Below are positions 1 through 10,550 of a stretch of DNA of 64,000 nt, piece after piece; within the stretch, counting starts at the first letter, position 1; each line of letters starts with the position of its first letter. A program made the translations under genes and the position numbers. Source of the stretch: Paralithodes platypus (taxonomy: Eukaryota; Arthropoda; Malacostraca; Decapoda; Lithodidae); assembly GCA_032716605.1 (NCBI GenBank), contig CM064519.1, forward strand, positions 24,452,191-24,516,190, read 5' to 3'. The notes below the pieces were generated by a model. It did not search any database. It was not told the DNA's origin and saw only the letters and a program-made list of their open reading frames with translations.

Positions 1-2006
1 TAAGAGGTACTATTTTGGCTATACTGGAAGTATTTAGGGGAGAGAGACTGGATCTACTTTGCAAGGAGGTTTGGGACATCTTTGATAGGAGCGTCTCTCT
101 TAGATTGCTCAGTCTTCATTCTATGGTATAGCTGAGGTGCTAATTTGGTTATCGGAGTATGCAAGAAAGGTTAATGGGTTATTGTGGGTTAATAGAGGTT
201 AGTAAAGGTGTTAGTCATACATGGTTAGTTCATTGATAGGAAGAATTCCTGTGCTACCTGGCAATGACCCGGAAGTCAAAACAGGGGTCAGGTATACCTC
301 CGCAGGGGTAGGGGTCTCCCTCCTCGGGTGGGTGAAAGGGATAGGTGCGTGTCCTCTCTCAGTGATGGTCGTCCGGGCGGCTGTGGCTGGGGGCTTGCCA
401 TATTACAAGTGTTTGTAATAACCCTCTGTTTATGAGACAGATGTGGGTGTTCGTAATACCAAAACCGAAGGTGCCTTGACCAGCTGGTTTAATTGGTTGG
501 GTTGTTAATTGCATGGTTTGTTGGATGTGGTGGAGACTGGGTTGCTAACTCTGCCACATTTATCTGGAAGTATGGCAATAGAAGTTAGTCACTGGCGAGG
601 CGGCTAGCCTCACACTGACGATCATTTGGTACAGGGTTGTGAATAGGTTGTGAGGGAATAGATGGCATGCAAAGGGTTAGTAAAGTTCTAATGGTGTTCC
701 TTCCTACTGGGGGAAGGTAGGCTGGATAGGAGTATATATACAAAAGGTTTGAGAATGTTAGTAACGGAAAAGTTAAGGATATTCAGGGGGTATGGTGGAG
801 AGGCTAGGTTAGGAGGGAGTGGAGGAGCGTGGGGGTTAACGAGAGGGAGAAGGTTAAGGGGGGCTACGTGGAAGTTTGACCCTAAGGTCTCTGGGCGTAG
901 GGGTGGCATTAGGCTACAGTTGGTATCTTAGACTGGGGGTTACCGACAGGGAAGGTAGGGTAATCAAACGCTACCGGGGGATGAGCAATAGGTTGTGGTA
1001 TATGAGTCTGGAAATTATAGAATCATGTGGACTGTGGGGACGATGAGGTTAGCTGTAGGTGTGTGCTTGACTGTGGATAAAAGTAGAGAAAAACATAGTG
1101 TACTATTACTCGTCAATACGAGGGGTTATGGACACTATTAGTCGACACGATTTCTTGCTGATCTAGTTGTCCCTGGGAACTGCGTTTTCTATGAAATATA
1201 TATACCAAAGAAAGCGGCAGTTCGTAGGGGTAGCTTCGTTATTGTTTCGTGGTAGATATGCGTCGAGACAATGGTAAAAGAGGGTTATCTATACAATCTC
1301 TGGTTAGAATTGGGCAATACAGGAACAATGGAATTTCCTATACCATCTCGTCTGTGCAGGAATATAGTTACTGGATTGCTCGGCATCTTCCGTATCTCTG
1401 GCAAGATAGGGCAGGCGTAATGGTTGCACGAGGGTGTACCCGTGGGTATTATAGTTTCTTATCAATTATGACATGGGGGTTAATGTTATACTTCTCGGAT
1501 GGAAGAACATGCATAGATTTATGGGGGCGGTTGGTCTTCAGAAACTTAGTCTGGCAAGACAAGGTATTTTAGGGGGTTAACATATTACTTCTCGGATGGA
1601 AGAACATACATAGATTTATGGGGGCGGTTGGTCTTCAGAAACTTAGTCTGGCAAGACAAGGTATTTTAGGGTATGTTGATATTGATATCTTAACTTAGGG
1701 ACAGGGCATGGGTGTATTAAATTAAGGTGTATTCATTTTCATCATCATGTAGGTAGAGTCTGGCGGGTAAGAGGTGTAGGACACGAGGGGTAGTGGATAC
1801 GCGAGGTGGGGGAAGGGTCAGTGGTTAGAAGCGATAGGCAGGTGTGGTTTGGAGCTGCTTAGCCCTGCGGGCTTCGGCCTGTCTGAACTGGTTGGCTTGG
1901 TCACCTGGTCCTTTCGTTCTGTGGGCCTTTCCTTCGGGTATCTCTGTTCCCGTTTCTTTGTTGTTCTCGCTCGTGGCTTCCGTGGTGGGCTTCTCGTTCT
2001 GGGGCA
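1..2006 (-). mobile_element. Gypsy-A 3' LTR (cut by window start)
   Basis: Minus-strand LTR of the Ty3/Gypsy element that fills the left of the window. It is nearly identical to 27487-29507, which belongs to the other LTR of the same element, and clearly related to the reverse complement of 17127-19200 (Gypsy-B). The LTR begins, in element sense, with TGCCCC at 2006, directly after a purine-rich tract. Only the first 2 kb is inside the window; promoter and polyadenylation parts lie outside. High identity between the two LTRs suggests a fairly recent insertion. Short open frames here (for example 221-418 and 1249-1572) recur in the paired LTR but resemble no protein I know, so I treat them as non-coding. 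Confidence 0.85.
1490..1671. repeat. 97-bp tandem duplication inside LTR
   Basis: Two adjacent copies of a 97-bp period (1490 and 1587). Each carries the same segment with 'cggatggaagaacat' and 'ggtcttcagaaacttagtct'. The same duplication sits at 28987-29165 in the paired LTR, so it predates integration. Gypsy-B carries only one copy of this stretch, so the duplication is specific to the Gypsy-A lineage. Confidence 0.8.
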
Positions 2007-2532
2007 TTTTACTTCCCTCTCCTTCGTTGTAGGCTCGTCCTCGACCCTCAAGGGTGAAGTAAAGAGAAGTATAGTGATGGTGGGTCATTTGGAGGGTGTG
2101 TAGAAGGTCCCACCAGGCAAGAGAGCGAGGGTCAGGTTTCTTGTGCAGGTCTATGTAGACCTGTAGGAATGTGTCTTCGGTGTTGTGGAGGGCGGCTGCC
2201 CGGGCTTGATGTGGCCGTTGTAGACGGGCTGAGCGTCCTGTGGAGGTTTTTAATTTAATATGTCTTATGAACGGTGTGTATTCGTCCTCAGTGGGGGTAG
2301 GGACGGGAGCGACGAATGGTGTGGATGTGTTCATGGTGGAGGTCAGGTATTGAGTGAGGTGTGTGGGACTGACAGGAGGCCTCTTCAGTGTGGTGAAGGG
2401 GTTAACAACTGAAGGGGAGGGACTAACGCGTGAAGGCGGAGCTGGGGGTGAAGGGGGGATATGAGTCTGGGGTTTTTGGGGTTGTCTTAGGTGGTGTTGC
2501 AGGCTGGGAAAATATATGGAGGCAATGTGCAA
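1825..2532 (-). CDS. Gypsy-A ORF3 module, unrecognised conserved domain
   Basis: A 235-codon frame downstream of integrase, in the position where env or accessory genes lie in some Gypsy elements. The first ~80 residues are Pro/Ser/Thr-rich. A compact domain follows (about residues 80-170) with the string DTFLQVYIDLHKKPD, then RSLAWWDLL, then GRGRAYNEGEGSK; a basic, Gln-rich tail ends the frame. The same domain recurs in Gypsy-B (16794-17392) and, far more diverged, in Gypsy-C (40569-41075), so it is a conserved protein and not chance. No signal peptide, membrane segment or zinc finger is visible. The last ~60 codons lie inside the LTR. The frame may originally have been continuous with pol, because C-homopolymers on the sense strand (near 2559 and 3117) separate the pieces. 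Function unknown. Confidence 0.7.
   Translation of the reverse strand: MHIASIYFPSLQHHLRQPQKPQTHIPPSPPAPPSRVSPSPSVVNPFTTLKRPPVSPTHLTQYLTSTMNTSTPFVAPVPTPTEDEYTPFIRHIKLKTSTGRSARLQRPHQARAAALHNTEDTFLQVYIDLHKKPDPRSLAWWDLLHTLQMTHHHYTSLYFTLEGRGRAYNEGEGSKMPQNEKPTTEATSENNKETGTEIPEGKAHRTKGPGDQANQFRQAEARRAKQLQTTPAYRF
2007..2028 (-). promoter_or_regulatory. Gypsy-A polypurine tract
   Basis: On the minus strand this reads as an unbroken run of purines (AACGAAGGAGAGGGAAG followed by TAAAA) immediately before the TG that starts the LTR. That is the position and composition expected of the plus-strand primer of LTR retrotransposons. It also encodes the EGEGSK residues of ORF3. Matching tracts lie at 17107-17126 (Gypsy-B) and 41052-41072 (Gypsy-C). 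Confidence 0.8.
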
Positions 2533-2539
2533 TATTGGT

Positions 2540-3022
2540 TTAGGTAAGGTGCGTGATGGGGGGGGGGTGAGAAAGAGGGGGTGTGTGTGTTGTGTGGCTT
2601 GGGCTTTTAGTGGAAGAAAGGGGTTTTGTTTTCACATAACTGTCTTCAAATCTGATGGGTCTGTTGATGATTCTACCTTTGGAGGTTCTGGTGGGAAGGT
2701 AGATTTTTGTAGTGGGACTTGAGTCGCTCGAAGATGTTTTATATTGAGGGGAAGAACGCTTTACAGGTGGAGGGCATTTAGTGGGGGTGATGTAGGGGGT
2801 TATTCGAGAGGTAGATGCATGTGGAGGTTTTTGTCGAGTGAGGGTGGTAGGAGGAATGGGAGAGGATTGGGTGGGGGTATTGATGGGGGTTCTCGGAGGG
2901 GCGACTTTGCGGGGGAATTTAAGTGGGGGTGTGGAGGTCGGGTACGTCATTTTGGAGGGGCTTTGGTTGGGAGTTACTTGTGTGGTAGACGTGGTGGGTG
3001 AGGAGGGGTTGGTCGTTGGCAT
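2540..3022 (-). CDS. Gypsy-A Pro/Thr/Ser-rich linker
   Basis: A 160-codon frame of low complexity, dominated by Pro, Thr and Ser, between the end of the pol frame and ORF3. It has the same composition as the last ~300 residues of the pol frame and the first part of ORF3. The three frames are separated only by small shifts near homopolymers. I read it as the middle of a long disordered extension joining integrase to the ORF3 domain. No motif is recognised. Confidence 0.5.
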   Translation of the reverse strand: MPTTNPSSPTTSTTQVTPNQSPSKMTYPTSTPPLKFPRKVAPPRTPINTPTQSSPIPPTTLTRQKPPHASTSRITPYITPTKCPPPVKRSSPQYKTSSSDSSPTTKIYLPTRTSKGRIINRPIRFEDSYVKTKPLSSTKSPSHTTHTPPLSHPPPITHLT

Positions 3023-3056
3023 AGGGTAGTCTTTAGGGGGAGGTTGGTTGGGGGTT

Positions 3057-6000
3057 TTATGAGATGATGAGGTTGGTTGGGCTCGCAGGGATATTGGAGG
3101 GGAAAGGGGTGGATGCGGGGGGGGGGGGGGGGGCTAGACGAGTGGGTAGTGAGGGGAGGTTTAATTTGGAGGGTTGGGGGTAGGAAAGTGTGTTGGGTGC
3201 GTTCTTTGGTGGGGTTGGTGATTTGATGGTGGTGGAAATAGGTGGTTTTGTGGGAGTTTGGTGGGGGGGCCGATTTAGAAGGTCATTCGGGGTGATGAGT
3301 TGGGGGTTGAGAGGGGATGAGGTTGAAGGGGAAGGTATTTGCTCTCGTGGGAGGGTGGGGGTGGTTATTTTTGGAATATAGTTAGAGGGGTGATGGTGTT
3401 TGTTTGTGATTATTCGTCTTCTTTCCCTCTGTGGAGGAGAATTCGACGAAGAAGAAGAGGAGGAGGAGGATAGTGGTCTGGCAGCTCTACGGAACTTTGT
3501 TATCAGGGTGTGTTTTCTGGAGGGTTTAAAGGATTTCAGTCGTGGGCGTAAGCTGTAGCGTGAGGTGACTGGGGTAGGTTGTGTGGTGCGGTTGGGTGTG
3601 TACTTGGTTTTAGGTGGGGGTGGTGGTTTTCTTACTGTGGTGCCTGGTGGAGGTACTTCAGAGCTAGACGGGAGGGTTTCTGTTGTGGTCGGGGTTGTGG
3701 GTGGAGGTTTTCGTACTTTGATATTTTGGGGAGGTACTTGACTATCAGAAGTGAAGGAATTGGTCATGGTGGAGGAAGGTGTGATAGTGGGGGCTTGGGG
3801 TTTGTGGAGGTTAGTTTGGGGGGTATGTTGAGGAATGATCGGCAGGTTCTGTGCTGGAGGGTTTAGGCCTTTAGGGGTTTGTAGGGGAACATTCATAGCC
3901 TGAGTGGGAGGGGTAGTAGGGGTGTTCAATTCAGGGTCGGACGTGTGTGGTGGGGTAATGTGTTGTGGTTTTAGAGGTTTAAAAGCTCGGACGAATCTAT
4001 TTCTGAACGTGCGAGTCACGCCGTGATAATCAATGATGACTTGATAGGCATTTGGGACTTTGATGATGGTGTAGGGGCCGACATAGCGAGGGCCTAATTT
4101 GTTGGTGACAGGGAGATTGGCTACCATTACGGTGTCATGGATGGTGAAAGGGTTTTTATCATCGGGGTTATCATTTTTGGTGTCTTGACAGGTTTGGGCG
4201 GTATGGAGGGTGTTTTGCAGATGTTGCAATGGGTCAATTGTGGAGGTGTTGGAGGGGAGGTGAGCGTGATGGTGGAACGGCAGTAACAGGGGGTGTACGC
4301 CGTAAACACGTTCATGAGGTGAAATACCGTCTTCTCGGGGACAGGTGTTCATGCCCCATTGTATCATTTTTATCTGTGATGGCCAGTCTGAGGTGTTAAG
4401 AACAATCATTTTGGTACGTAACTGGTTGTTGATGGTGCGATGGCTGCGTTCGCATATAGCATTTCCTTGAGGCCAGTACGGGGATGAGTGTTTGCTCTTA
4501 ATACCGCATTGTTGGGTGAACTGGTGCCAAACGTGTCCACTAAATTCGGGGGCATTGTCGGATAGAAGAGCAAGGGGAAGGCCGAATATAGGGAACACTT
4601 CTGTGGCAAGCAGTGCGGCGACGCTGGTGGCTGTGTGGTCTTTAACTGGGCAGGCTATTACAAATTTTGAATATACGTCAACAAATGTGACGATATAGCG
4701 GTTGCCAGCGTAAGAAGGAAACGGGCCCATGATGTCGAGGGATAGGACTTGGAATGGTTTGTTGGCAGAAATGGTACCAGCTGGGCCTGGGGTGCGTGAT
4801 CTATCCTTCCCCAATAAACAAGGTTTGCATGATTCTGTCACGCGTTGTGCAATCTTGGAGGGGTTGGAGGTCCAGTACTGATCCGCGAAGATTTTTAACA
4901 TCTTCTTTTGTCCAAGGTGTATGCAGTTTCCCTCGTGGATGGCAATCATGTAGTCGTGGGCAATGGTGGGGTCTAGGACTATGTGACCGGAGTCTGTGGC
5001 AAGTTGATCTCCCCAGCGAGTCAGTTTCTTGAAGATATTTAACGGTATCCAGGGTGGTCTGATCCTTGTTTCCCAAGATTGAATTAGTGAGGGGGCTGGG
5101 GGGGAATTATGTTGGTTGATGGGGGTATGTAAGAGCTCAGTGTTTTGTAAGGCGGCTAGGTTGGTGGGGGGGTCTTTCGGTACTGGCAAACGTGACAGGG
5201 CGTCTGCATTGGTGTGAAGTTTACCTGGACGATACTGTATTGTAAAATCGTAGTCCTCTAGTGTCTCTCTCCAGCGTACCAAGATGGCTGAGCTGGTTTC
5301 GCACCTACGCAACCATTGCAAAGATTGATGGTCGGTTATTATATCTAGTTTCGCGCCCAACACAAATGACCTGAAGTGGTTGAGTGCCCAAATGATCCCT
5401 AGGCACTCTCTCTTGGTGGCTGCATAATTCTGTTGGGCTTGGTTGAGTGTGGAGCTGGCATACGCTATCACATGTTCCTCTCCGTCTCTTACTTGAGCTA
5501 AAACTGCACCAATGGCGTACAGAGATACGTCGGTATAAAGACGGAAAGGTTTATGGTAATCAGGGAAAGCGACAATAGGGGATTGGATCAGCTTTTGTTT
5601 CAAAGTGTTTAAAGCGAGGTCTCTTTCAGGTGTCCAGGTGAATGTGGTGTCCTTGTGGGTGAGTTGGTGGAGGGGTCTGGCTATTGCGGCAAAGTGTGGG
5701 ACGAAGCGTCTGTAGTATGTGGCTAAACCTAGAAAAGAACGTACTCCTTTAACGGTGGTGGGTGGGGGTTGGTTTTGTATGGCTTGAAGTTTCTTGGGGT
5801 CTGGTGCAATGCCATGTTCAGATATTACGTGGCCGAGGAAATCTACCTTATTTCGTGCCATCTCGCATTTTGAGGGTTTCAATTTCAGCCTGGCGGATCG
5901 GATTCTTTGAAGAACTTGTTTCAACCTGAGGAGGTGTTCTTCCCAGGTTTGTGAGTATACAATAATATCGTCTAGATACGCTAGGCAGGTTTCCCAAGTA

Positions 6001-6206
6001 AGGTCATGTAATACCGCTTCCATCAAACGGGAGAAAGTGGCGGGTCCGTTGCAGAGGCCAAAAGGTAGGACGTTAAATTCGTAGTGGTGGCCACCACTAG
6101 TGGAGAATGCTGTTTTTTCTTGGTCCTCTGCCTTGATGGGCACTTGCCAATACCCTGCTTGCAAGTCGAGGGTAGTGAACCATCTGGATCCGTATAGGGG
6201 AGTCAA
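3057..6206 (-). CDS. pol: Gypsy-A pol: RT, RNase H, integrase
   Basis: A 1049-codon frame of a Ty3/Gypsy polyprotein. In order: reverse transcriptase from palm motif [11 protein letters not shown] through [16 protein letters not shown], catalytic YLDDIIVYS and FLGHVIS (residues ~10-135); RNase H with YTDVS, the E of [10 protein letters not shown] and the D of [10 protein letters not shown] (~225-310); integrase HHCC finger with HEGNCIHLG and CKPCL (~430-475); the integrase core D of LDIMGPF, D of [11 protein letters not shown] and E of NAICERSHR (~490-605); and a GPY/F-like module at [10 protein letters not shown] (~700). A ~300-residue Pro-rich tail containing [11 protein letters not shown] and a Ser run follows, with no chromodomain seen. 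The RT amino end is in another frame to the right (6190-6452), so the start codon given is not biological. All catalytic residues listed are intact. Confidence 0.93.
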   Translation of the reverse strand: MTPLYGSRWFTTLDLQAGYWQVPIKAEDQEKTAFSTSGGHHYEFNVLPFGLCNGPATFSRLMEAVLHDLTWETCLAYLDDIIVYSQTWEEHLLRLKQVLQRIRSARLKLKPSKCEMARNKVDFLGHVISEHGIAPDPKKLQAIQNQPPPTTVKGVRSFLGLATYYRRFVPHFAAIARPLHQLTHKDTTFTWTPERDLALNTLKQKLIQSPIVAFPDYHKPFRLYTDVSLYAIGAVLAQVRDGEEHVIAYASSTLNQAQQNYAATKRECLGIIWALNHFRSFVLGAKLDIITDHQSLQWLRRCETSSAILVRWRETLEDYDFTIQYRPGKLHTNADALSRLPVPKDPPTNLAALQNTELLHTPINQHNSPPAPSLIQSWETRIRPPWIPLNIFKKLTRWGDQLATDSGHIVLDPTIAHDYMIAIHEGNCIHLGQKKMLKIFADQYWTSNPSKIAQRVTESCKPCLLGKDRSRTPGPAGTISANKPFQVLSLDIMGPFPSYAGNRYIVTFVDVYSKFVIACPVKDHTATSVAALLATEVFPIFGLPLALLSDNAPEFSGHVWHQFTQQCGIKSKHSSPYWPQGNAICERSHRTINNQLRTKMIVLNTSDWPSQIKMIQWGMNTCPREDGISPHERVYGVHPLLLPFHHHAHLPSNTSTIDPLQHLQNTLHTAQTCQDTKNDNPDDKNPFTIHDTVMVANLPVTNKLGPRYVGPYTIIKVPNAYQVIIDYHGVTRTFRNRFVRAFKPLKPQHITPPHTSDPELNTPTTPPTQAMNVPLQTPKGLNPPAQNLPIIPQHTPQTNLHKPQAPTITPSSTMTNSFTSDSQVPPQNIKVRKPPPTTPTTTETLPSSSEVPPPGTTVRKPPPPPKTKYTPNRTTQPTPVTSRYSLRPRLKSFKPSRKHTLITKFRRAARPLSSSSSSSSSNSPPQRERRRIITNKHHHPSNYIPKITTPTLPREQIPSPSTSSPLNPQLITPNDLLNRPPHQTPTKPPISTTIKSPTPPKNAPNTLSYPQPSKLNLPSLPTRLAPPPPPASTPFPSNIPASPTNLIIS
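3117..3133. repeat. 17-bp G homopolymer
   Basis: An uninterrupted run of 17 G on the plus strand, encoding proline on the minus strand inside the pol tail. It is close to the frame ends at 3057 and 3022, so length variation or sequencing error here could explain the broken linker. Confidence 0.95.
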
Positions 6207-6452
6207 GGGAATCGTCTATCCTGGGTAATGGCGTAGCGTCCTTAATGGTTACGTCATTCAATCTCCTGTAATCTACGCAAAAACGGGTTGACCCATCTTT
6301 CTTTTTTACTAGGACAACAGGGGAAGACCAGGGGCTAATGGACGGGGTAGCAATTCCGGCCTCTAACATCTCTTGGACTTGGCGTTCCTCTTCCTGGCGT
6401 TGTATGGGATGTTTTCTACGGGATGGTTGTCTTATGGGGGGGCCTGTGGTGT
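6190..6452 (-). pseudogene. Gypsy-A RT amino-terminal part, frameshifted
   Basis: Minus-strand translation shows the RT fingers: [19 protein letters not shown] then [19 protein letters not shown], followed by DDSLD and a shift of frame near 6200 into the main pol frame. The RT is cut at 6452 by a TTAA that begins a large insertion. The upstream half of this RT resumes at 22911, next to another TTAA. One small indel plus the insertion are the only obvious breaks in pol. Confidence 0.85.
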
Positions 6453-6684
6453 TAAAGGTGGTGGGGCGTCCGAAATTAAAACTAATTTATAATGTATTTA
6501 AAAGAGATGTTTAGATCTCCAGTAATCAACCTGACTACTCCTTTGTCAAAACTAATCTTCAATATTAGAGAACAAATCAAAAATAGATATTGAATTGCGA
6601 CCCCTTGCAACTAGTACTCACGTGAGGATGTGACGTACGCCCAGGCAAACATTTGGGAAGTAAACATCAGCAAGTATAGCAAAA

Positions 6685-6737
6685 ATGGTGAATAGGTGTG
6701 CTGTTTTCGGGTGTAGCAACATCCCTGGACCAAACTA
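6685..6737 (+). pseudogene. THAP-domain amino end, interrupted
   Basis: The plus strand encodes an ATG followed by RCAVFGCSNIPGPN, the first half of the zinc-binding THAP motif that is whole in D2 (34858-35091). It is broken at 6738 by unrelated sequence; the second half of the domain appears at 21485-21663. This shows that a further insertion landed inside the THAP exon of D1. Confidence 0.7.
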
Positions 6738-7235
6738 TAGGTTTGACTCCTGTAAGGAGATAAAGAAAACCTAATATTTAGTAGTGGCCCCGTAATCATT
6801 GACGAACATGCCTATTACATAAGGCATCCTCTTCAAACACTAATCCGCCGTAGTTTGAATCTACCGCGCAGAGCATTTAAAAACTGAGGAGCCTTCATCA
6901 TGAGCGCACGCGACCTCACTCATGGCTTCAGTCATTATGAATTGAGTTCTCACTACGAAAAAACTTCGTAAAAAATAAAAACAAAACGAAAATAAGAATA
7001 ACTATCCAATAAGCTTCCCATCATATCGTGGATGTACTTGTGTGGATCTTTGACCAGACGCTGATTCAGGCGTCATTCTTCCTTCACTGACATATCAAGT
7101 AAACCAAAATCCTTAATACATCAACGAATGGGAAGGGGATGGTCGGGAGGGCCCCAGTCGTCAATGATTACGGGGCCACTACTAAATATTAGGTTTTCTT
7201 TATCTCCTTACAGGAGTCAAACCTATAATTTTTTA
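6738..7235. repeat. Inverted repeat, ~75-bp arms
   Basis: The segment starting TATAGGTTTGACTCCTGTAA at 6738 and running through the sequence around 'gtggccccgtaatcattgac' recurs reverse-complemented at 7152-7235. The arms enclose the left ~300-bp arm of the larger nested element. A second, slightly different copy of the 'agtggcccc...cattgacgaacatgcc' end follows at 7233-7262. The layout suggests a small foldback element built on the end of a larger transposon, but the exact boundaries are not resolvable by eye. Confidence 0.6.
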
Positions 7236-7265
7236 GTGGCCCCTCCATCATTGACGAACATGCCT

Positions 7266-7955
7266 GATTTCTAAGACTGGAGGGGGACATTCGTAATCAT
7301 ATCATAACTCTAGAAAAGCAGATAATCAAACAACCACATAGTATTCTTACTTTTGTAAAAAATATATATTCGGGTGCATAAACTTTATACAGCCTAAATC
7401 TTCAAAAAGGGGTACAAGCAGGAGCGTGCTTCAAAGAAGCCTGCTTGAAAAAGGGTTAACTCTGAGACTCTGTACACAGATCTGCTAGTTAAGAAGGCAC
7501 CCCACTTAAAGTAAGTGGTGAAAACTAAAAACTTATAAGTTTACATGTGCACATATAAACCTCATTAACTAGTGGATATATTCCTAAAAATATAACCAAG
7601 CATAAATTAATTCTTGTACTTTCGTAGAAGTACTGAACTCGTGTACTTATGCAGAAGTAAATACTTCAAAAGTAAAAGTCGTAGTTGCAACTACCGAGAT
7701 TTCTTAAAAATCTATTGCTTCACAGCCAAAACTACTTACAACAAGAATTGTTGTAACACTACTATTGGCCTTTAGCACAATTTCCTGCAATGAATACTAC
7801 AGAGAAATTTTATAATACAATGCCTACAAACAGTATCACAGCTCGTATGTTCCGAACACATACACCGGAGGGGTCTAGGGTGTCCTATGTCACACTGACT
7901 GCACCCTCCCCCCCTTTTTTCTTGAAATTAAACAAAACGTGACTAAAAGGGCCAC
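7266..7955. other. AT-rich stretch without gene
   Basis: No open frame with recognisable content. It contains a short inverted motif around 7415-7445 (caagcagg...cctgcttg) and a C-rich run near 7903-7912. It lies just beyond the recombinase carboxy end and is probably the 3' untranslated part of the DIRS-type element. Confidence 0.4.
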
Positions 7956-8138
7956 CTAGACCCTCTGCCATATAGCTATACATGGCAAGGAAGGTTTGTC
8001 CAGAGCTACTGAAAGGTATCGAGTCAAAAACTCCTGATTAGAGGCCCACAACTGTGTGGACTTAATAACTTCCACCGAAAGATTATTAAGGAAACGTAAA
8101 GAGGCTGCCCCCTTGCGTAAATCGTGGGTCTTACCCAC
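7956..8138 (-). pseudogene. DIRS-type tyrosine recombinase, catalytic C-terminal part
   Basis: The minus strand encodes THDLRKGAASLRFLNN and, ~30 residues on, ASNQEFLTRYLS. This fits the H-x-x-R box and the catalytic tyrosine that close tyrosine recombinases of DIRS-type retroelements. The piece is separated from the rest of the recombinase (8809 onward) by a 651-bp TTAA element. Both halves are needed for a working enzyme, so this copy is dead as it stands. Confidence 0.75.
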
Positions 8139-8157
8139 AACGCCGGGATTCTTCTCT

Positions 8158-8808
8158 TTAACCTAACAAGTGCGCATGGGGATAATTGGAAACGTCTCCC
8201 TGTGCTGACGTATTTGAGGTGTTTCCGTCACTAAAATATTCATTGTGCCATTAATAGCATTAATACTTATCCATATGCGCCTATTATGGGTTGATTATAA
8301 AGGTATTAACCTGAAACAACAATAAAACGAGTGAAAACAGCGTTTGGATGGTCAAAATCGGAGATATAGCCCGCGAGTTGTATAATGTATGGGTGAGGCA
8401 AGCTGCTTTCCCGCCAATTTCCCCCAAGGCCACTGAGACACAGTCGATCGATACTCTCTCTCTCTCTCTCTTGCATTCGCTTGCTATCAGTGATGACCAC
8501 ACCCTCCAACCGGATTTCTAATGTTAGCACGAAAATATACCTCAGAATAAGGGAATAACAGGGAAAATAGGTGATAACTGAAGGAGAGGAGGAAAGTGGG
8601 GAAGGAGGGGAGGTAGAGGACTGAGATTTTGCATGGCCCAGGGGCCAAAAAAAACATGGCCCAGGGGCCAAAAAAAAAAAAAAAAAAAAATAATAAAATA
8701 TATTTTTTTCTTTGTCAAAAGTTGATTTTTTGTTTCACTCACTCTTAAGAGTCTCCCCGCAGTCCGCCGGGGGAACTCTTAAGAGTCTCCCCGCAGTTCC
8801 CGGGTTAA
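8158..8808 (+). mobile_element. TTAA element B1 inside DIRS recombinase
   Basis: 651 bp bounded by TTAA (8158 and 8805). The left end is TTAACCTAACAAGTGCGCAT. The right end carries three TTAA at 8745, 8779 and 8805, spaced 34 and 26 bp. The body contains a (CT)n run, 'cccaggggcc' next to an A-run, and no coding potential. It is one of eight B copies in the window. The recombinase continues on both sides, so the insertion point is clear. Confidence 0.85.
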
Positions 8809-9455
8809 AGTCCTCAACCAAGAGAGAAGCCAGTGTACGCTCCATCAAGCGTTCACCCGGACTTGCGACCCATAAAGCACCCTGGTGATTTAGAGGTGCC
8901 ACTCTTAAATATTTGGTTAGAGCTTGCACTGGGCAAACAAGATGGTGCACCTTTCCCCTTTTTACCGCCGGCACCGTGAACTCTGAAAACACGTGTTCAC
9001 TGTGCTCATTCTTGGCTATGAATCCTGGGGAAGGAGCAATGTGAATACACTCCTGAAGCCTATCAAACCTGAGGCAATTAGGTGTGTTGCTCATCGCTGC
9101 CAGCTCAGATACTCTGTTCCCGGTAGCCAAAGCCATAAGGAATACTGCCCTTTTTGTAAAATCTGCAGTCTTTGGTACATACGGGAACGAAAATAACGAC
9201 AATGCTTTGTCCAGAGACCAGGTAGGCATGAGCTGACGGGGAGGTGGGCGGAGTTTAAAACCTGCCCACATAAATCACTTTCAGATAAATGTTTCTGCAT
9301 GAACAGATAAATTCTAAATGGAACAACCTGACCGGGAGTGACACTGGGTGCGGGCACCACGTGTTCCAATGCTGGTACCACACTGCGCCGGCCACAGGGG
9401 CGCGATTAGCGAGACTATGCCTCGCTAATCCTGTAGTTTGTTGACTACGTGGCAC
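8809..9455 (-). pseudogene. DIRS-type tyrosine recombinase, N-terminal and core part
   Basis: Minus-strand frames give LPTWSLDKALSLFSF-like helices, then KRAVFLMALATGNRVSELAA, which carries the first catalytic arginine (G-x-R-x-S-E-L), then LVCPVQALTKYL and GALWVASPG. The amino part (TGLARHSLANRAPVAGA..., 9255-9455) is in other frames, so at least two shifts are present. The carboxy end is displaced to 7956-8138 by element B1. Family assignment rests on this motif order and on the adjoining DIRS-like RNase H. Confidence 0.75.
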
Positions 9456-10165
9456 ATTAGAGACACGTCTGGCGGCGGAAATAGATAAATGAAACTCAAC
9501 CTGTTCCCGTCCGTCATCAGAGTGTCTGGTCCGCCTGCCGGCATTATCGTCCGGCGGGTGAGGTACAGTGGGAGTTTGTGAGTCTTCTCAGATGCAAACA
9601 AATCCACTTGTGGATGGTAATGCTCCGCAATCGCAAGAGCGCCCATTCTACTGTTGTGCTTTGTCTCTGAGACAGAGCGTCTGCCCAGACGTTTGCTACG
9701 CCTGGGAGATAAGATGCGTGAAGATGAATGTCCAGCCTGTTGGCTAGTATAAAAATCTTTTCTGACACGTTTAGCCACTTCTGAGATCTCATTGACCCTT
9801 GTTTCTGAATACAGTGAACCGCATTCAGATTGTCCATTCTGAAGGCCACCGACTTGCCCCGTAAAGCAGAGCCGTGAGCCTGAAGGACAGATAAGGGGAC
9901 TAGTAAGTCTTTGACATTGATGTGGAAGATGTCTAAATGGGACCAAAACCTTTGACCCTGATGCCCGAGGTTTGACTAAAAGCCCCAACCTATCGTTCCT
10001 GACGCATCCATGTCCACCCATACCGACGGCGGAGGAGAGGTTCATGACATGACTGCGTGCAACATTTCTCTCGTCGCCCAAACCGCTAGTAAGTTGTGTA
10101 ATAACGTTGGGATATGCCATACTATCCCCGCCGGTAATAGTGGGAAAAAATGTGTTGCCCTCCAA
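9425..10165 (-). pseudogene. DIRS-type RNase H and connector region, frameshifted
   Basis: Two overlapping minus-strand frames. One (9544-9849) holds MDNLNAVHCIQKQGSMRSQ and LHASYLPGVANVWADALSQR, the RNase H segment of DIRS-type polyproteins. The other holds HPQVDLFASEKTHKLPLYL and IYLFPPPDV, the connector found downstream of RNase H. The order RT, RNase H, recombinase on one strand is diagnostic for DIRS-like elements, which are common in decapods. Frames switch near 9680, so the gene is broken. Confidence 0.75.
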
Positions 10166-10550
10166 GATTAAACGTTAGACTTTCAACCGGCCCAACTTCA
10201 CAGTTAGCTGAACCCAGTTGAGAGAACCGACTAGAGATTCCCAAAGTCTCCGTGTCGTAGTCAGACTGTGGAAAAACATAAACAGTTTTTGCGAAATCTG
10301 TTTCGAGTGTCCACACTCTGACACAGAGTGAGAGAAGTTGTGTCCTCGACCAGCCCTATCCCCTGAAATACTCGTGAGGGAACAAGGGTTTGACTTTTAC
10401 TAAGTTGACCTTGAATCCTAGATATTTGAGATGGTTTAATGTAACGTAGACATGCATGATGCGTAACTTTTCTGTTTCTGCCACCACCAGTTAGTTGCCC
10501 AGATACCACAAGACCCTGATCACTTGTCCTAACAAGGGCATCAGGGCTTG
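10166..10550 (-). pseudogene. DIRS-type reverse transcriptase remnant
   Basis: Translated in mixed frames, this shows a degraded active-site context: a tyrosine-leucine pair followed by GN and a stop where YLDDW is expected, then 'VAETEKLRIMHVYVTLNHLK' and YLGFKVNLVK-like sequence. Most of the RT upstream of this point is missing, because the next recognisable stretch (10541-10786) is not RT. The element cannot be autonomous. Confidence 0.6.

Noticed and set aside
8306..8742. Frames with 'GHAKSQSSTSPPSPL'-like text, recurring in all B copies
   Set aside because: Conservation follows the MITE sequence; frames differ between copies and contain simple repeats.
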